Source of the DNA: Diprion similis
Lineage: Eukaryota > Arthropoda > Insecta > Hymenoptera > Diprionidae
Direction of reading: 5' to 3'
DNA: 64,000 bases
Assembly (NCBI RefSeq): GCF_021155765.1
Contig: NC_060117.1
Span: 2,086,501-2,150,500 of the forward strand
The translations under genes and the position numbers were made by a program. The stretch's first letter is position 1; each line of letters begins with the position of its first letter. Below the pieces are notes generated by a model. The model was given only the letters and a program-made list of their open reading frames with translations, searched no databases and was not told the DNA's origin. Shown piece after piece: positions 35,958-47,890 of this stretch.

Positions 35958-36183
35958 TAAATACTTTAAGGGGGTGAAACCACCCTTCAAGGAAGGGCAT
36001 GTCTTGGCTGCGATTTGACAGTTTTACCCACAAGAATATAATATTCGTTAACCAATTCAACTCGAAAAGTTTTCTCATAGCGAGAAATGAAAAATGTAAT
36101 CTTTTCAATAGAAAAAAAATGGCCAAATCGCCTCTTGAAATGTTTTGCTTTAGAGGGTGATTTCACCCCCTTAAAATGCTTAA
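35958..36183. mobile_element. ~225-bp foldback MITE with AAGGGGGTGAAA ends
   Basis: The left arm reads CTTTAAGGGGGTGAAACCACC and the right arm is its reverse complement with a few changes, GAGGGTGATTTCACCCCCTT. The arms are ~30 bp. The interior is AT-rich and non-coding. A single-arm relative is near 16033. Confidence 0.65.
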
Positions 36184-37413
36184 TCGGAAATCAGAAGAAA
36201 TACGTGTCGCTTAGTGTTTAGTTTACTACAACATATAGTAAAAGAAATCAAACCAGAGAGATTGACTTAGGATACCTTCATTGTTATTATTTAATCAATT
36301 TTAAGGTTATGCGAGACTCATTTGAGATAAAATTATGAGATTAATTATGACAGCGTTTACACGGTGAAGAGTAAAATTTACGAAAATCAATTTCCCACGT
36401 GAAAATATAGGATTCAGCTCAGTTGCAGTAACGGTGTCATAACCTCAAAGCTAGTGAAAATCGCTTGAAAAATGTTTCTCTCGTTATAAGAATATATCTA
36501 CTGTACCGTCGAGTACAAATATTTGCTGAATTTTTTATCAAAACATCAAGATCCGAAACTCCTTTCAGACGCAACCGATTCGAATGAAAAGACTTCGGAT
36601 AGTGAAAAATGTGAATCGGAAAAATCAGACCTGCAAAAACGCGGCTCGCTTTTACTGACACGAGAAAGTGAAGCACGCGAATTTTGGTATTGTCAATCAG
36701 CAGATAGATACGTTCACACGGACACAGGGATTATCCGTATGTCTGTATATTTTGGAAATCGTTATGAATCGCGGGGGTGGAAAAGGGTGGTGGCGAGACT
36801 GAAGGTGCATAATGCAGGGGCAGTTGGCACCTCCTGTCGACGGTGTCCGTCGCACATATGCAGAACATATCTGGTGGGGAATTACGCTGGTTAAAACTCC
36901 AAATGTCGAAAGACGTCTGTGTGCCGAGTTTCCCTATAACAGAGGGCGGGATAGAGAGAGAAAGAGAATTGTCAGACTAAATTGAATCGCGGTGCTAAAA
37001 TTCTCTCCCTCCCTCCCTCCCTCCCTCTCACTTTCTCTCCCTCTCTCTGTCTCGTACAACGAAGTGTGGATTTTCCACCCTGTTACTGTCCGCATTTCTA
37101 GATTATTTATACATGCATACATATTACATGCGGGCTCTCAGCTAGTCCGCGTCGTTTTTAACCGGGAACATTGCTGAAAGTATAATCCCGTCGAAAATCG
37201 AGTCGACGTTTTTTTTTCGTCTTTTTTTTTTTTTTTGTTGTTTCTTTCCCCAGGATTTTCAAACTTTTGTTTATATTTTCTATTCTTTTTTCGACCGATT
37301 CGATGTCACTTCTTAGAATTTTAGTTGATACACAATCTTTTTTTTTTTTTTTTCTGCACCCTGATTGAATATTGTATATATATTTAGGGTGGTCGTTATT
37401 TGGGGTGAAAATT

Positions 37414-37832
37414 AATTTTACCCTTTTCCTGCCCCCTGAATCGGTTCGAAATACGTAAAAAGTAACGCTGTAATTTTTTTCAGATTTCAAAAAAAAATTT
37501 TAACCCTTGACCACGGGGGTTGAAGTTCTCTATTTAAAATACATGCGTTTTTGCTGCGTTTTCAGTCACTATTTTACTGTGGGCTTAAATATGTTTGTTA
37601 GATCTTGAAATTTTCAAAAATTAGTTTACAAGCATGTTGCTATATAGGAAAAATTTCTTAAACCCCTACCCTCAAAATGTTGTATAATATCACCATAATA
37701 ATTGTCATGTATTTTTTTTTTTTATATATGATTTTTTTAATTTTGCTTTCTAGTTTTTTTAAACGGGTTTAAATTACAGCATTACTTTTTACGTATTTCG
37801 AACCGATTTAAGGGGTGGAAAGGGTAAAATCG
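37414..37832. mobile_element. Foldback element with ~60-bp inverted arms
   Basis: The left arm (about 37414-37475) contains TACCCTTTTCC, ATCGGTTCGAAATACGTAAA and AGTAACGCTGTAATTT. The right arm (about 37771-37832) is the reverse complement, with AAATTACAGCATTACTTTTT, ACGTATTTCGAACCGAT and GGAAAGGGTA. The interior is AT-rich. The outer left flank, TTTAGGGTGGTCGTTATTTG (from 37383), may be the true terminus, with its partner degraded. Confidence 0.7.
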
Positions 37833-40800
37833 ATTTTGATTGATTTTCAAAGGAAAATTTAGTATTCTATATAACAAAGAATCTTTCCTTTTTAGATGTT
37901 GACACAATTTTTTCGACGCGATTCTATCAGTTGAGAAACAAATTTGACCTTCTCCGTCGGTAAAGTGGGGGAAATTTATTCTATTATTTATACCCTGCAT
38001 TCATTATTTGAGCCAATGAATTCTTCACCGATATGTACGATTGAATATTTATTCTCGCGGAAAGTAAATTTAATCTCTGAAGTAACATAAATTTTCTTAG
38101 AATTGAAGTTGAGATTTTCATATTTCTATTTTTTACACTAACAATTGAGTTTCCGTAATAATAAATTCATATTCATGTACGCAAATTATTATCGATGAAG
38201 AAATTTCAATAGAAATTAAAAAAAAAAAAAAAAAGATAGAATATGAGAGAAAAAACTTTTTCGAATTTTCTCTCTGAAAGTGTTTCTTATTTATTTATTT
38301 TTTATTTCTGCTGTTAGCTGTTAAGAACACCTTGAAAAAAAAAGTCGATTATTTGTTAAAACTGATATTATTTTAACAAAGATTCATTTGGTACTGAGAA
38401 AAGTTCAAAACGTACGAGACGGGATGAACTTCGTTTCTCGAATTCCCATCTTTGCACAACGACGACGAGATTTTTTTATTCTCCCAAGCATTCCGAGGCT
38501 TTGTTCAAGGCTGAACGCAGCGTCTGGACCAGTTTTTGGAGTCAGGAGCAGGCTTCCCGCTTCGCTTCTCTCACGACTTTTAACCCTGCATCCTGAGCAG
38601 TTTTCATCCCTCAGCGCTTTCTCAAAACCTGTGCGCGATGACCATCAAACCTGTTTTTCAAGATATCGGAGCGCGCGATTACTCGTTGAATCTCCGAGGT
38701 TTGTCGTCTCGTCTCGTCTCGTTTGGTCCAGGCGCGAACCTTAAGGATGAGAATCAACTGGTTTCGTGGGATTTTACGTTGGATGTGAATCATCCTTTCT
38801 TACCCTTCTTCCAGGGGTGATAAAGTTCACCAAAAAACCTAAATTGTTTTTTTTTCTCCTCTTTTGTTCATCGATTTTTATTTCGTTGTGTTTTCTGGCA
38901 TTTCAAAATCTCTCTCAGGATTGGAATGAATTGGAAATTAATACAGACAATAGCAAGAAATTTTTGCCGCTAATACGTTCGTTTTTTGAACGTGTCGTTT
39001 GGTTTATGAATTTTTCGCTGTTTGTGGCTCGCTGATTTAATCAGTGAAATAGTATAATTGATCGTTTTCTGCCTTCACCTCACGCGTTGCTACCCCGAGT
39101 GGCGAAAATTTTCGCAAGACCTCGCTCGCCACGCTCGTCGTTCGTTGTTCGTTCGCTTTGGTTGTAATACCCATGCCCAAGGCAAAACAAGCCTGCCTAT
39201 TTCTTGCCGTATAGAGACCCGAAAACCCTGGCTAGGATAGCGCTGCCGCTTTGGGTAGGATAGAAACGAAATTTACGGTGAATTTAAGGGAGTTGGGGGT
39301 AAGGCGAGGGAATTGTATAAGGGTGCAAGGCTTTTTGCGGAACACCGCAGACTCTACTCCAACGCGCCGGCAGCAGGGTGTATAGAAGTGGCTGTATTTA
39401 TACCTATATCTGCGCACGTGGGTTGTTCACGTATCGTTAATTACCCGGCTATAAGTTAATCGCCGTATTTGTGAATAACTAGTTGTTTCACCTTTTTTGT
39501 TATTGTTCGAATTTCGAATAACGTGAAGAAATTTTCACTTGTATCGATTCATTCGTTTCCTTGTAACGTTTCAATTTTTTTGTAACCCGTAAAACCTCCA
39601 CCTCGCTTCTGAATTCTACTTTCATTTTCAAATCTATCGATAAAAAAATTTGAAAAAATTTCGAAATGTACAACCCGATGGCACTGTTTCGTGGTTAAAA
39701 TTTTTTAAACATTCATTGAGAATCGTAGGAGTTATCGTATTTTTCAGTACTTAAAGTGACTACCATTTTATAAACAAGAATCGATCGAGTGGGTGAAATT
39801 TATTTTGTCGCAATCTATCTTCTAGTCGATCAGGCGAACGGATTTTAAATCGAATAACCGCTTCGCAATGCAAAAAATTCTCTCTGTCTTCTAAAATTGT
39901 TTTTTTTATTTCTCTTCCCAATGTCAATTTTTTACCTTTTATTCTCGCTTCCACATTTTCACGGGGGTTGAAAAGGGATTTGAGGCTGCAGGGTCGAGTC
40001 TTGGGTTTTGGAAGTTGGCAACGGGTTCTGGGACACAGGAATCAGGAAGCACATTTAGAGTCCTGTACAATGGGAGAAGGTAGGAAATGACGTCATCAGT
40101 CAGTAGAACAAGATAGGCGAGAGAGATTTTAGCTCGTGTGCTGCTCCAGGGTTCCGCTCGTTCGGCCAGGAGGTCGGGTAACCTGAACTTGGCTTGGGCC
40201 GCTCGACCTGCTGAGTTATGCTCGTATTTCCCGTCAGAGTTGTATCCGATGATGTTGTCGTCTCCGCGTTACGTACATGTGATAGGTAGAGGTACGCGTA
40301 ATATGTAACTCAAATGTATGAACACACTGGTTGTGCATGCTCGTATGCCTACCTTGTGAAGCCGACATTGTATATTTCCTAGGTTTATGCAACCGCGTGT
40401 GAATTACTCGCCTATCGTTTAATAATGCCATTCGTCTAGGCGTAGAATATGTATTTCAAAATTAACTATTCACAGTCATTTTCAAGATCACCTAAATTTA
40501 CATTTTGCAGAATTTTCCTCGTATTTGGTTCTTTTTTTTTCTTTTACACAGTTTATATTCGCAATCTTTACACGGCTGAAGAATTATTTTTTTTTTCCAT
40601 TGACAAATTCATCGCATTCGATTATGTCTTTTGTGAAATGAATTTTTTTTTTTAATTTAATTAGATTTAATGAAATCTTATTCAAGGATTGAAAAATTCT
40701 ACATGATCTTGTGCAATTACTTTTCCTATTTTTTTTTGTTTTTTTTTTTTGCTTTTTGTTTTTCTAATCATGAATTAGGCGAAAATTTACTCGGATTTTA

Positions 40801-43073
40801 CGAACAATAATGAAATCTTGCTAGAATTTGGAAATTTTTCAAGACCAGTGGATAAAAGCTCATGCAATTCTGTGAGAGCTTAACTAATTTTCAATTATTA
40901 TCTCACTAGATATTTGAGTATATTCTATGAGATTGTAAAAAATTAATGCTAAAGTTAAAAAACAGATCTGTTAAGATTGAATAACACGTTCAATATTATC
41001 CTATACAGATATTTTATAAAATCCCATAAAAGTATGGAAAATCGTTTGATACTCGACGAAATTCCAGACCACCAGATATTATTAAGAAGATCTTGAGATG
41101 TCTCAGAAATTTTTCTACCAAATTTTATCACATTTGTGAAACGAGATATCGCACCGAGTCTGACGATTAAGTTTGACAATAAAATGTAACGTTTTCCGAA
41201 GAAAAAAGAAAAAAAAAAAAAAAAGAGATTTTCCTCCCTCCTCCCAAGTATCGAATCAACGAATTGACTAAAATCAAATCATGAATTTCGCCCGTCTCAA
41301 AGGCTTTATAAGATGCGATTGAGAAAAAAAAAAAAAAAAAAAACGAGGTTCAACACATAGAAGATTCTTCAATACAGTTTATCGCTTTTTTTCCAGACGG
41401 CGGAGCGAATGAAATAAACGAAAGAAAGATGGAAAAAGAGCACGAGGTTCGGTTCTTCTTGCCTGGATTTTAAGCCGGCGTTCTCCAAGGCGACAACCCT
41501 CAGCCCTTCTCCCTTCCAGGGTGGCCAGACTGCTCTCTGTGCTTGCGGCGTCGAAGCTCTGCGGCAGGCCACGCCTAGGATCTAAGGTTACTTGCTCCCT
41601 TCTCGCCCCTCCAGATGCACGGTAAGATTTTTCCTCCCCTTGAATGCCTCTTAACCCCCCCCCCCCTCCTCCCTGCCTGGACCGACCCTCCGATCCCTCC
41701 GCTTCACCCCGACGACGCCAGGAACGCGAGCGGCCCCTTCTTCTATTGATCCACGACTAAGGGGTTGTTCTTGCTTCGAGCCTCGATGCCTCGAGCACCC
41801 GGCTTTCCTACCTAGCTATCTAACCACCCACCCATCCACCCATACCCAACCCTCAGCGTTTCGCCTTCACCCGGGCCGAGGGATCTCGTGTCCTTCTGCA
41901 GATCTGGGCTTCGAGATTTCTCACGTATTATATCTGACTCATCGTCTAAGCTTTTACTCACGTTTGTGCCTGATCATCCATCTTTGATTTCTGTCTTGGA
42001 GGGGGGGTGTCTCGAAGAAGAAAATTCACGTTTAGATATTTTTACAGAGCTTTCAGATACGCGAGAGTAAATAATTACAACGTCGGATAAGGTAAGAAAT
42101 TTTAGACACGAGATCATTTGATTTTAAGACACTTTGTTTTTCTCGAAGAGTGTCAAAAATATTTTACAGATATTTGCGGATTACTGCTTGGGAACTTTAA
42201 ACGAAATTTTATTCAACACTTGTGAGCTTATTTTTTGAAACACGATAAAGGTTAACGATTCTTCAAAAGTTTTTGTTCTCTTTAGATGGAGATTTAGTGA
42301 GATTCTGTTTTTTTTTTGTTTCTCTGAGCTTCATTTTTATCACCAATCAGCTTTCGTACGTACAAGACAGTTTTTTTTTTCTTTATTCTTCCTACTAGAT
42401 CAAATTTATTTTACGTTCGCTGTTTCTTTTAGAAATGAAAAATACGATAAAGCTTTTAAACGGATTTGTTATTATTATTATTATTTTTTCTTCTTTTTGA
42501 AATTCAATCATACTTGTTAATTTTCTTACCGAAATTTTTAACTCCGGTACGAAGTAAATCTCATCTACCTAACAATTTTCATCCACCTAAGTTGTGAGAT
42601 CGAATAGCTTTTTTTACTTATCGCCTGAGTGACCAATCGTGGTATTCATAAGTAACCAAAGTTTGAATTTAATGCTGGAGATACGAGATATGCTTTTGTT
42701 GTGTCGCCACGGAGATGCAAAGAAGAAGATAAGGAGGAAGGGCAGGAAGAAACCATGTTGGGTGGGAGACTCGCGTTTCCCGGGCATCGATACATACAAG
42801 GATACACATGTGTTTTGCGGACGTGGATTTGTGGTTATATAAGTGTTGGCACGAGAGAACTGTTTCGCCGATAAGATCCCATCGCGGTTAACAGCTTCGG
42901 GCTAAAGCACCGACATCCACCAGCACTATTTCCAGTCTACCTCCATATCCTCCAGAACTCCGATGTAGGTATCTCATGATCGCACGAACGGTGTTTCCTA
43001 TCCCGTCCCTTTCCTCAGTACCGAAACACCTACTCCTCCTCCTCCTCCAAGAACTTTGGAAATCGAATGAGTA
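37833..43073. other. 5-kb non-coding stretch
   Basis: No gene recognised. Poly-A and poly-T tracts are frequent (38219-38234, 40653, 40733, 41206-41224, 41325-41343). GC-richer islands lie at 38430-38720, 39060-39420, 39960-40420 and 41400-41900. The palindrome ATGACGTCAT (cAMP-response-type element) is at 40087-40096, a 12-C run is at 41655-41666, and CTC triplets lie near 43033-43047. Confidence 0.6.
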
Positions 43074-43560
43074 AGAAAGAAAAGAAGAAGCTCAAAGCGC
43101 GGAGCTTTAAGGAATTCTTTTCATCGTTCTTTATACCCTGATTTCAGCTTCCAAGAAATCATGATTCATTGTCTGACTTTGAATCCACTAGAAGATGGAA
43201 AGAAAAAAGCTGAAAGCTTGGAGCTTGAAATAAAGTCTTTCAATTATTCTTTGTACTTTAATTTTAGTTTCCAACAAAATTTTTTTTTATCATTTTCTGA
43301 CTCCAATTGTGCTAGAACAAAGAAACGAAGAAAATCGAAGCTTCGAACCTTGAGACATTCTTTCCACCATGTTCTTTATACCTTAATTTCGGTTTCCAAG
43401 AAATCTTCATCCACTCTCCGACTTCGACTATGTTAGAAAAACGAACAGAAAAAAGCTCCCAATCTCAGAGCTTCATGGACTTATTTCAGGTCTTACTTTG
43501 ATTTCGACTTCCAAGAAATGAAGTCGACATGTCGTCCGCTGATTCTTACTCTTATGGTCC
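43074..43560 (+). repeat. Four-copy tandem repeat, unit ~120 bp
   Basis: The anchor TTTCCAAGAAATC or a close variant recurs at about 43147, 43267, 43392 and 43507, with spacings of 120, 125 and 115. Each unit carries, in order, an AAAGAAAAAAGCT-like block, a GAGCTT-like block, TTCTTTATACC-like, the anchor, and TCTGACTTTGA-like. A partial extra copy may precede at 43046. Copies are diverged (roughly 65-75 percent by eye), so the array is old. No coding capacity is shared by all copies. Confidence 0.75.
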
Positions 43561-44005
43561 AGTTTCTTGGCGAGCTTTTTTGCCTCTCGCTCTTCACCAT
43601 CCACGGTTTTCCATCCCATTCCCCCATTCCTGGGTATCCTACCTTGGGGGGAATTACGTGCAGGAAGGTTTCGCCAAGGCTTTAAAGGTCTCCTGGTAAC
43701 CAAGCCTATCAAACTATCTTACGGTCCGAGCGCAACCCTTACGCGAACGACCACGACGACCGCCACCCTCTCCTCTAGACCCCCGTCAACCCCTGGAATC
43801 TCTCTTGGAGCCCTTAACGACCGAACCCGCGGGAGACTCTCTCTCGAAATTGAGAAAATTATCCAACACCGCGCCACTCGCCCAACACACGTCGCCTTCA
43901 CGGATTATATGTCCTACTCACACATGTCGCCGGATAGACTTTACCGTAGATACGATTTACTTGCACTGCATGTACTCTGCTATGTCTAACCATACACAAG
44001 GTCTC

Positions 44006-44619
44006 CATGTACATTAGGGTGGCGTAAAAAAACCAACCATTTTTTTTTTTTTTTTGAGTATCGTGTGGCAAAATGTTAGTTTTTGATGTTTTAAGAGTCC
44101 ACTCCGAAGGACAGCTCCAAAAAAAATTTTAAGAGGTCGCACCAAATTTTTTATAAAGTCAAAAATCGTCAAAAAATTAAATTAAAAAAATTATATTTCC
44201 AGTATTTTGTTTGATTTTTAATTCATGTCGTGGTGTATTGTTATCGATTTTTTCTTACTAAATTGAAGAAAAAAAATTTATGAAATTTTAATATGAATAT
44301 TAAAATGTCGCTCGAAAAGATCTAAAGAAATGCACCAAAAAATTGAAAAAAAATTATCAGCGACCTTTAAAAATTCAAATTTTGAACTGAAACTTTCGGA
44401 AACTTACTTTTTTCTTTGTCTATAATATTATACCGTAACGAGAAAAAAAATTAAAAAAAAAATCGATTTTGACGTTTTAAAAGATGTGGATCGACCTCTT
44501 CAAAAATATTTTTTGAACTGCTCTCTGGAGTGGGCTCTTAAAACATCAGAAACTAACATTTTGTCACACGAGACTCCAAAAAAAAAAATAATCGGTTTTT
44601 TTGCGCCACCCTAATGTAC
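44006..44619. mobile_element. ~610-bp foldback element with TTAGGGTGGCG termini
   Basis: The left end is CATGTACATTAGGGTGGCGT (44006-44025) and the right end, read in reverse complement, is GTACATTAGGGTGGCGCAAA (44619-44600). Homology between the arms continues inwards for ~170 bp, including TTTTAAGAGTCCACTCC on the left and GGAGTGGGCTCTTAAAA on the right. The centre is poly-A/T rich. TA at the boundary on both sides would suit a Tc1/mariner-like non-autonomous element, but that is inference. Confidence 0.8.
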
Positions 44620-46504
44620 ATGCATTGAGCATACACGCATGGGATAGAAGGAATTCTCAAGTTACTCTGCAGAGAAAAGTCACGCTACATGTTCTATAGT
44701 TCTTATCTTTACTAAAGAGGTTTTTGAAATAGTGAAGTTAACCGGATTCGACGAGGATTTCGGAGAAAATTGGCGAGTTTAACGAAAAGTCGGTGAATTA
44801 GAAATTAATTAACGTAAAACTTACACACGCGTAACGATCTAAACGGTGAAAACGCTTGCTAATCTATAATCTGTTAGAAGCTCAGGGAAATTTGGGACTC
44901 TATCGATTCGTGGAAAATTTATGGAAATTCTAAAATTTTTAAAACATTGGTAAATAAATTAAAAAATTTTTATTGGACTAAATCTGCATTCGGGTCAAAG
45001 TATTCAAACGATTACTTTCTCCTTACGAATATAAACGACGAATTTCCCTTGCCTTTCAAAATTAAAAGAACTTAATTTTTCCCTGTACGATGAAATTTGG
45101 AAAATTTTCAATTACCATAATTATTGGGACAATAATTTCAAACTATTCTCAGCTTTTTCTAAAAAAACCGTCATTTCAAATAATACCTGGCCAACCATGG
45201 AAGGTGTGGCAACTGATTATAACCGATCAAAATCGATTTATTTTTCTCAGCTTCATTAAGGCGTTAAAATTTTTAGAAAATCAAAAGAGTCTAAAGTTTC
45301 ACTGAAGTATCCCCTTAAACAACCCTTCGTTACGTAGCTACTGCGTAGCTAAAAGTTTATTCCCATCTTACACTCGGTTTTTCCTTATATATATATATAT
45401 TTGTTTTAATCTCGAACGCTGAAAGAGCTGAACGTGATCTGCACTTCACACTCGAGAAACGCCTCGCCCCGTAGAATCGTTATTGGAGCGATACAGGGAT
45501 GCTGGTTATAAGGGGGGATCCGCAAGTATATGTATACATAGAACAGCCCTGGAGGCGAACAGGATAGGGTTGCGGCTGCCATCTTAGTTCTCAACTAAGG
45601 AGGGGAAGGCTTAGAGCCCCTTTCCTATGCGAAACCCGACCCAACCCCTCCAGCCTCCCTTCCCTTCCCTTCCCATCGTTCCCTCGCTTCGCTTCGCCTC
45701 GCCTTGCTCCCCCCTCCACCCCCCTTGGTAGGTAATATTCTCCGGTTCTCCTCCACCCTTTTCACCCTTCGCCATTCTCTCCTTTGCGAAACGGCTCTCG
45801 AGGCTTCGCTTCGTTCGCCTCCATGCCTATTTCTGCACAACTTTGTATCGCATAGGTATGATGACTACTTGTGTTTAGATCGTTGTACTTGTGTCTCGGT
45901 GGTTGAGTAGTCGATGCTGGTATGTATGTACGTTTCTCAACCGAACCCATTCGATGCATCATCCACTTATGTATTATTGACGTTGACTCAACGTGCATTC
46001 CTCGGAATCGGGTATAACGCGTGGTTTCGCTTCCGTAAGGGATTTTCGCTTCATTTAGTAGTACAGATCGAGATTATCGTGAAGAAAGTTACGATAAATC
46101 GAAGAGTTTTTCGCCAGATGGATGAGACAATTTTTTTCATCAATTTAGAGACTATTATACGTATCGAGAAGAGTCGATTTGAAAGAAAGAAAAAACACGA
46201 TGAAATTCGATTTGGTCAAAAATTTACCATGAAGAAGAAGAAGAAGAAGAAGAAGAAGAAGAAGAGGAGGAAAGAATAATTAGTTTTTGAACGCTGGGAA
46301 CACCGAGAAATAAGCATAAAAAGATGATCTAGATTTTCGTTAAGGATTAACGCACGCAAAGTCCGACCATTTTTTTTTTTTTTCATTCCCTTAAACTCCC
46401 AACTTTAAATTATTCTCTCGAATTAAATTATGCAACGCAATGAAAGAATTTCGTGAATTATAAGGTATGGATATTCATAAACTTTACCAGCTACGAACTT
46501 TTTC
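44620..46504. other. Non-coding stretch
   Basis: No gene recognised. It has an AT-rich first part, a short (TA)n near 45390-45401, a C/T-rich island at 45600-45830 and a GAA triplet run at 46232-46265. The sequence GGCTGCCATCTTA near 45574 carries one GCCAT core. Confidence 0.6.
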
Positions 46505-46850
46505 AGAGAAAACATGAATTGCTTTAGAAGTTTTTATTCTCCATTGATTGAAATTCGTAGTTAGAATCTTTTTTCTTTCGTTCAGAAGCAACACTTGAAT
46601 TTTGTTACTTTTTTTTTCTGAAAACACGAATCGCACCGAAAGTTTTCATTCTCCGTCGACTGAGATTCGTAATGAAAATTTTTTTTTCTTTCGTTTACAA
46701 CCGACCCTTGATTTTTTGATTTTTGTTTTGTTTTTGCTTTTGTTTTTTTTGAAAACACGAATCGCGCTAAAAGTTTTCACTCTCCATCGATTCAAATTCG
46801 TAATTAGAATCTTTTTTCATTCGTTCGGAATCGACCCTTGAATTTTTTTT
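46505..46850 (+). repeat. Three-copy tandem repeat, unit ~110-130 bp
   Basis: The block AAACACGAATCGC (first copy AAACATGAATTGC) recurs at about 46510, 46622 and 46753. In each copy it is followed by AAGTTTTCATTCTCC-like, GATTGAAATTCGTA-like, TCTTTCGTT-like and CGACCCTTGA-like sequence. Units differ mainly in the length of a T tract. Confidence 0.75.
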
Positions 46851-47719
46851 GTTTTTTTCTTCGTACCATCTATTAGTTTAAAAAAAAAAAAATTTTGTTC
46901 TAATTTACTTGCATTTCAAGTACCGTATATATAAATGTTGGAAAGTGAGAAAACTGGAAGGAAAAAATAAAGAAAGAAAAGAAAAAAATTGTCAGTTAAC
47001 GCGTGAGAACAAATTTTTTCTCTGCTTTCTTTTTTTTTTTTTTTTTTTCATCTTTTCGAGTTACCCTTCGACAGTTTCCTCGGCGAGTATGGAAAAATGT
47101 GGACAATCCGCAACAACTATTATACAAAACATAATGGAAATTAATTAACTAATCGACAAAATCCCGGAGAACGGTGGGTGAATCGTCGAGATGATGAAGA
47201 GTACAGTTTTGCGCGTATATGATAATATAGCTTATGTACTCGCCCTTCGGTGTTGCGCGCTGAGGGTTGAATTTTCACGGTCATTTCTCAAACGATTTGC
47301 CCACACCGGGTTAAAACACTGCCTCTCTATGCCCGCGTGGTTGGCTGTAGGTGGAGGTGGAGGTGGAGGTGGAGGTGGACGTGTAAGTGTGAGTGTATAC
47401 CTTGGACCATGCGACGTCGGTTTGTCTGTGTGTGGATGTGTGAAGGGGAAAAAACTTGCTTGTATAACACCGTGCGGTCAACCCTTACGGAAAATCGCGT
47501 AGCTGCTGACGAGATGAGACTGACGAATTTACACAACATTGCCGCTTGAATATATAGCGTCGAGCTTTTATGAGACTTTTTTTTAAAAATTGGACAGATT
47601 TGGATAAAAATTAATCTAAACGTTTTTGATTTTGGTAAATTGAACGGGTTTTATATAGAAAAAAAGAGATACCTAGTCGAGGATCTTTTTTTTTTTCATA
47701 TATTTTGGAAAACAGAGGG
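46851..47719. other. Non-coding stretch
   Basis: No gene recognised. It contains poly-A/T tracts (46878-46891, 47030-47048) and a GGTGGA hexamer run at 47350-47379. Confidence 0.6.
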
Positions 47720-47890
47720 GATCGAAAATTTGAGAATCTGGTGATTTTCGGATTTGAGACTACAAAGCAATCCGAAATTTAGTCAGTTTTAAGTTTGGAA
47801 TAGCTACGTCGATTCAGATCAAAATCACTGAAATCCATTGACTCGTTTCCGAGACATCGTCGGACAAAAAATTGATCAGACTCATTTTCA
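47720..47890 (+). repeat. Dispersed repeat family, copy 2 (partial)
   Basis: TTTAGTCAGTTTTAAGTTTG, GATTCAGATCAAAATCACTG and GACAAAAAATTGATCA match the order and orientation of ATCAGTTTTAGTTTGG, GATTGAGATCAAAATCA and CAAAAAATTGATCACAC at 49570-49665. The oriented ATGGCGAATCC part of the family is absent here. Confidence 0.55.

Noticed and set aside
36523..36894. 123-codon plus-strand frame, charged first half with normal-looking composition
   Set aside because: It has no ATG at its start, no recognisable domain, no splice support, and its second half lies over unremarkable GC-rich DNA. Chance is the best explanation.
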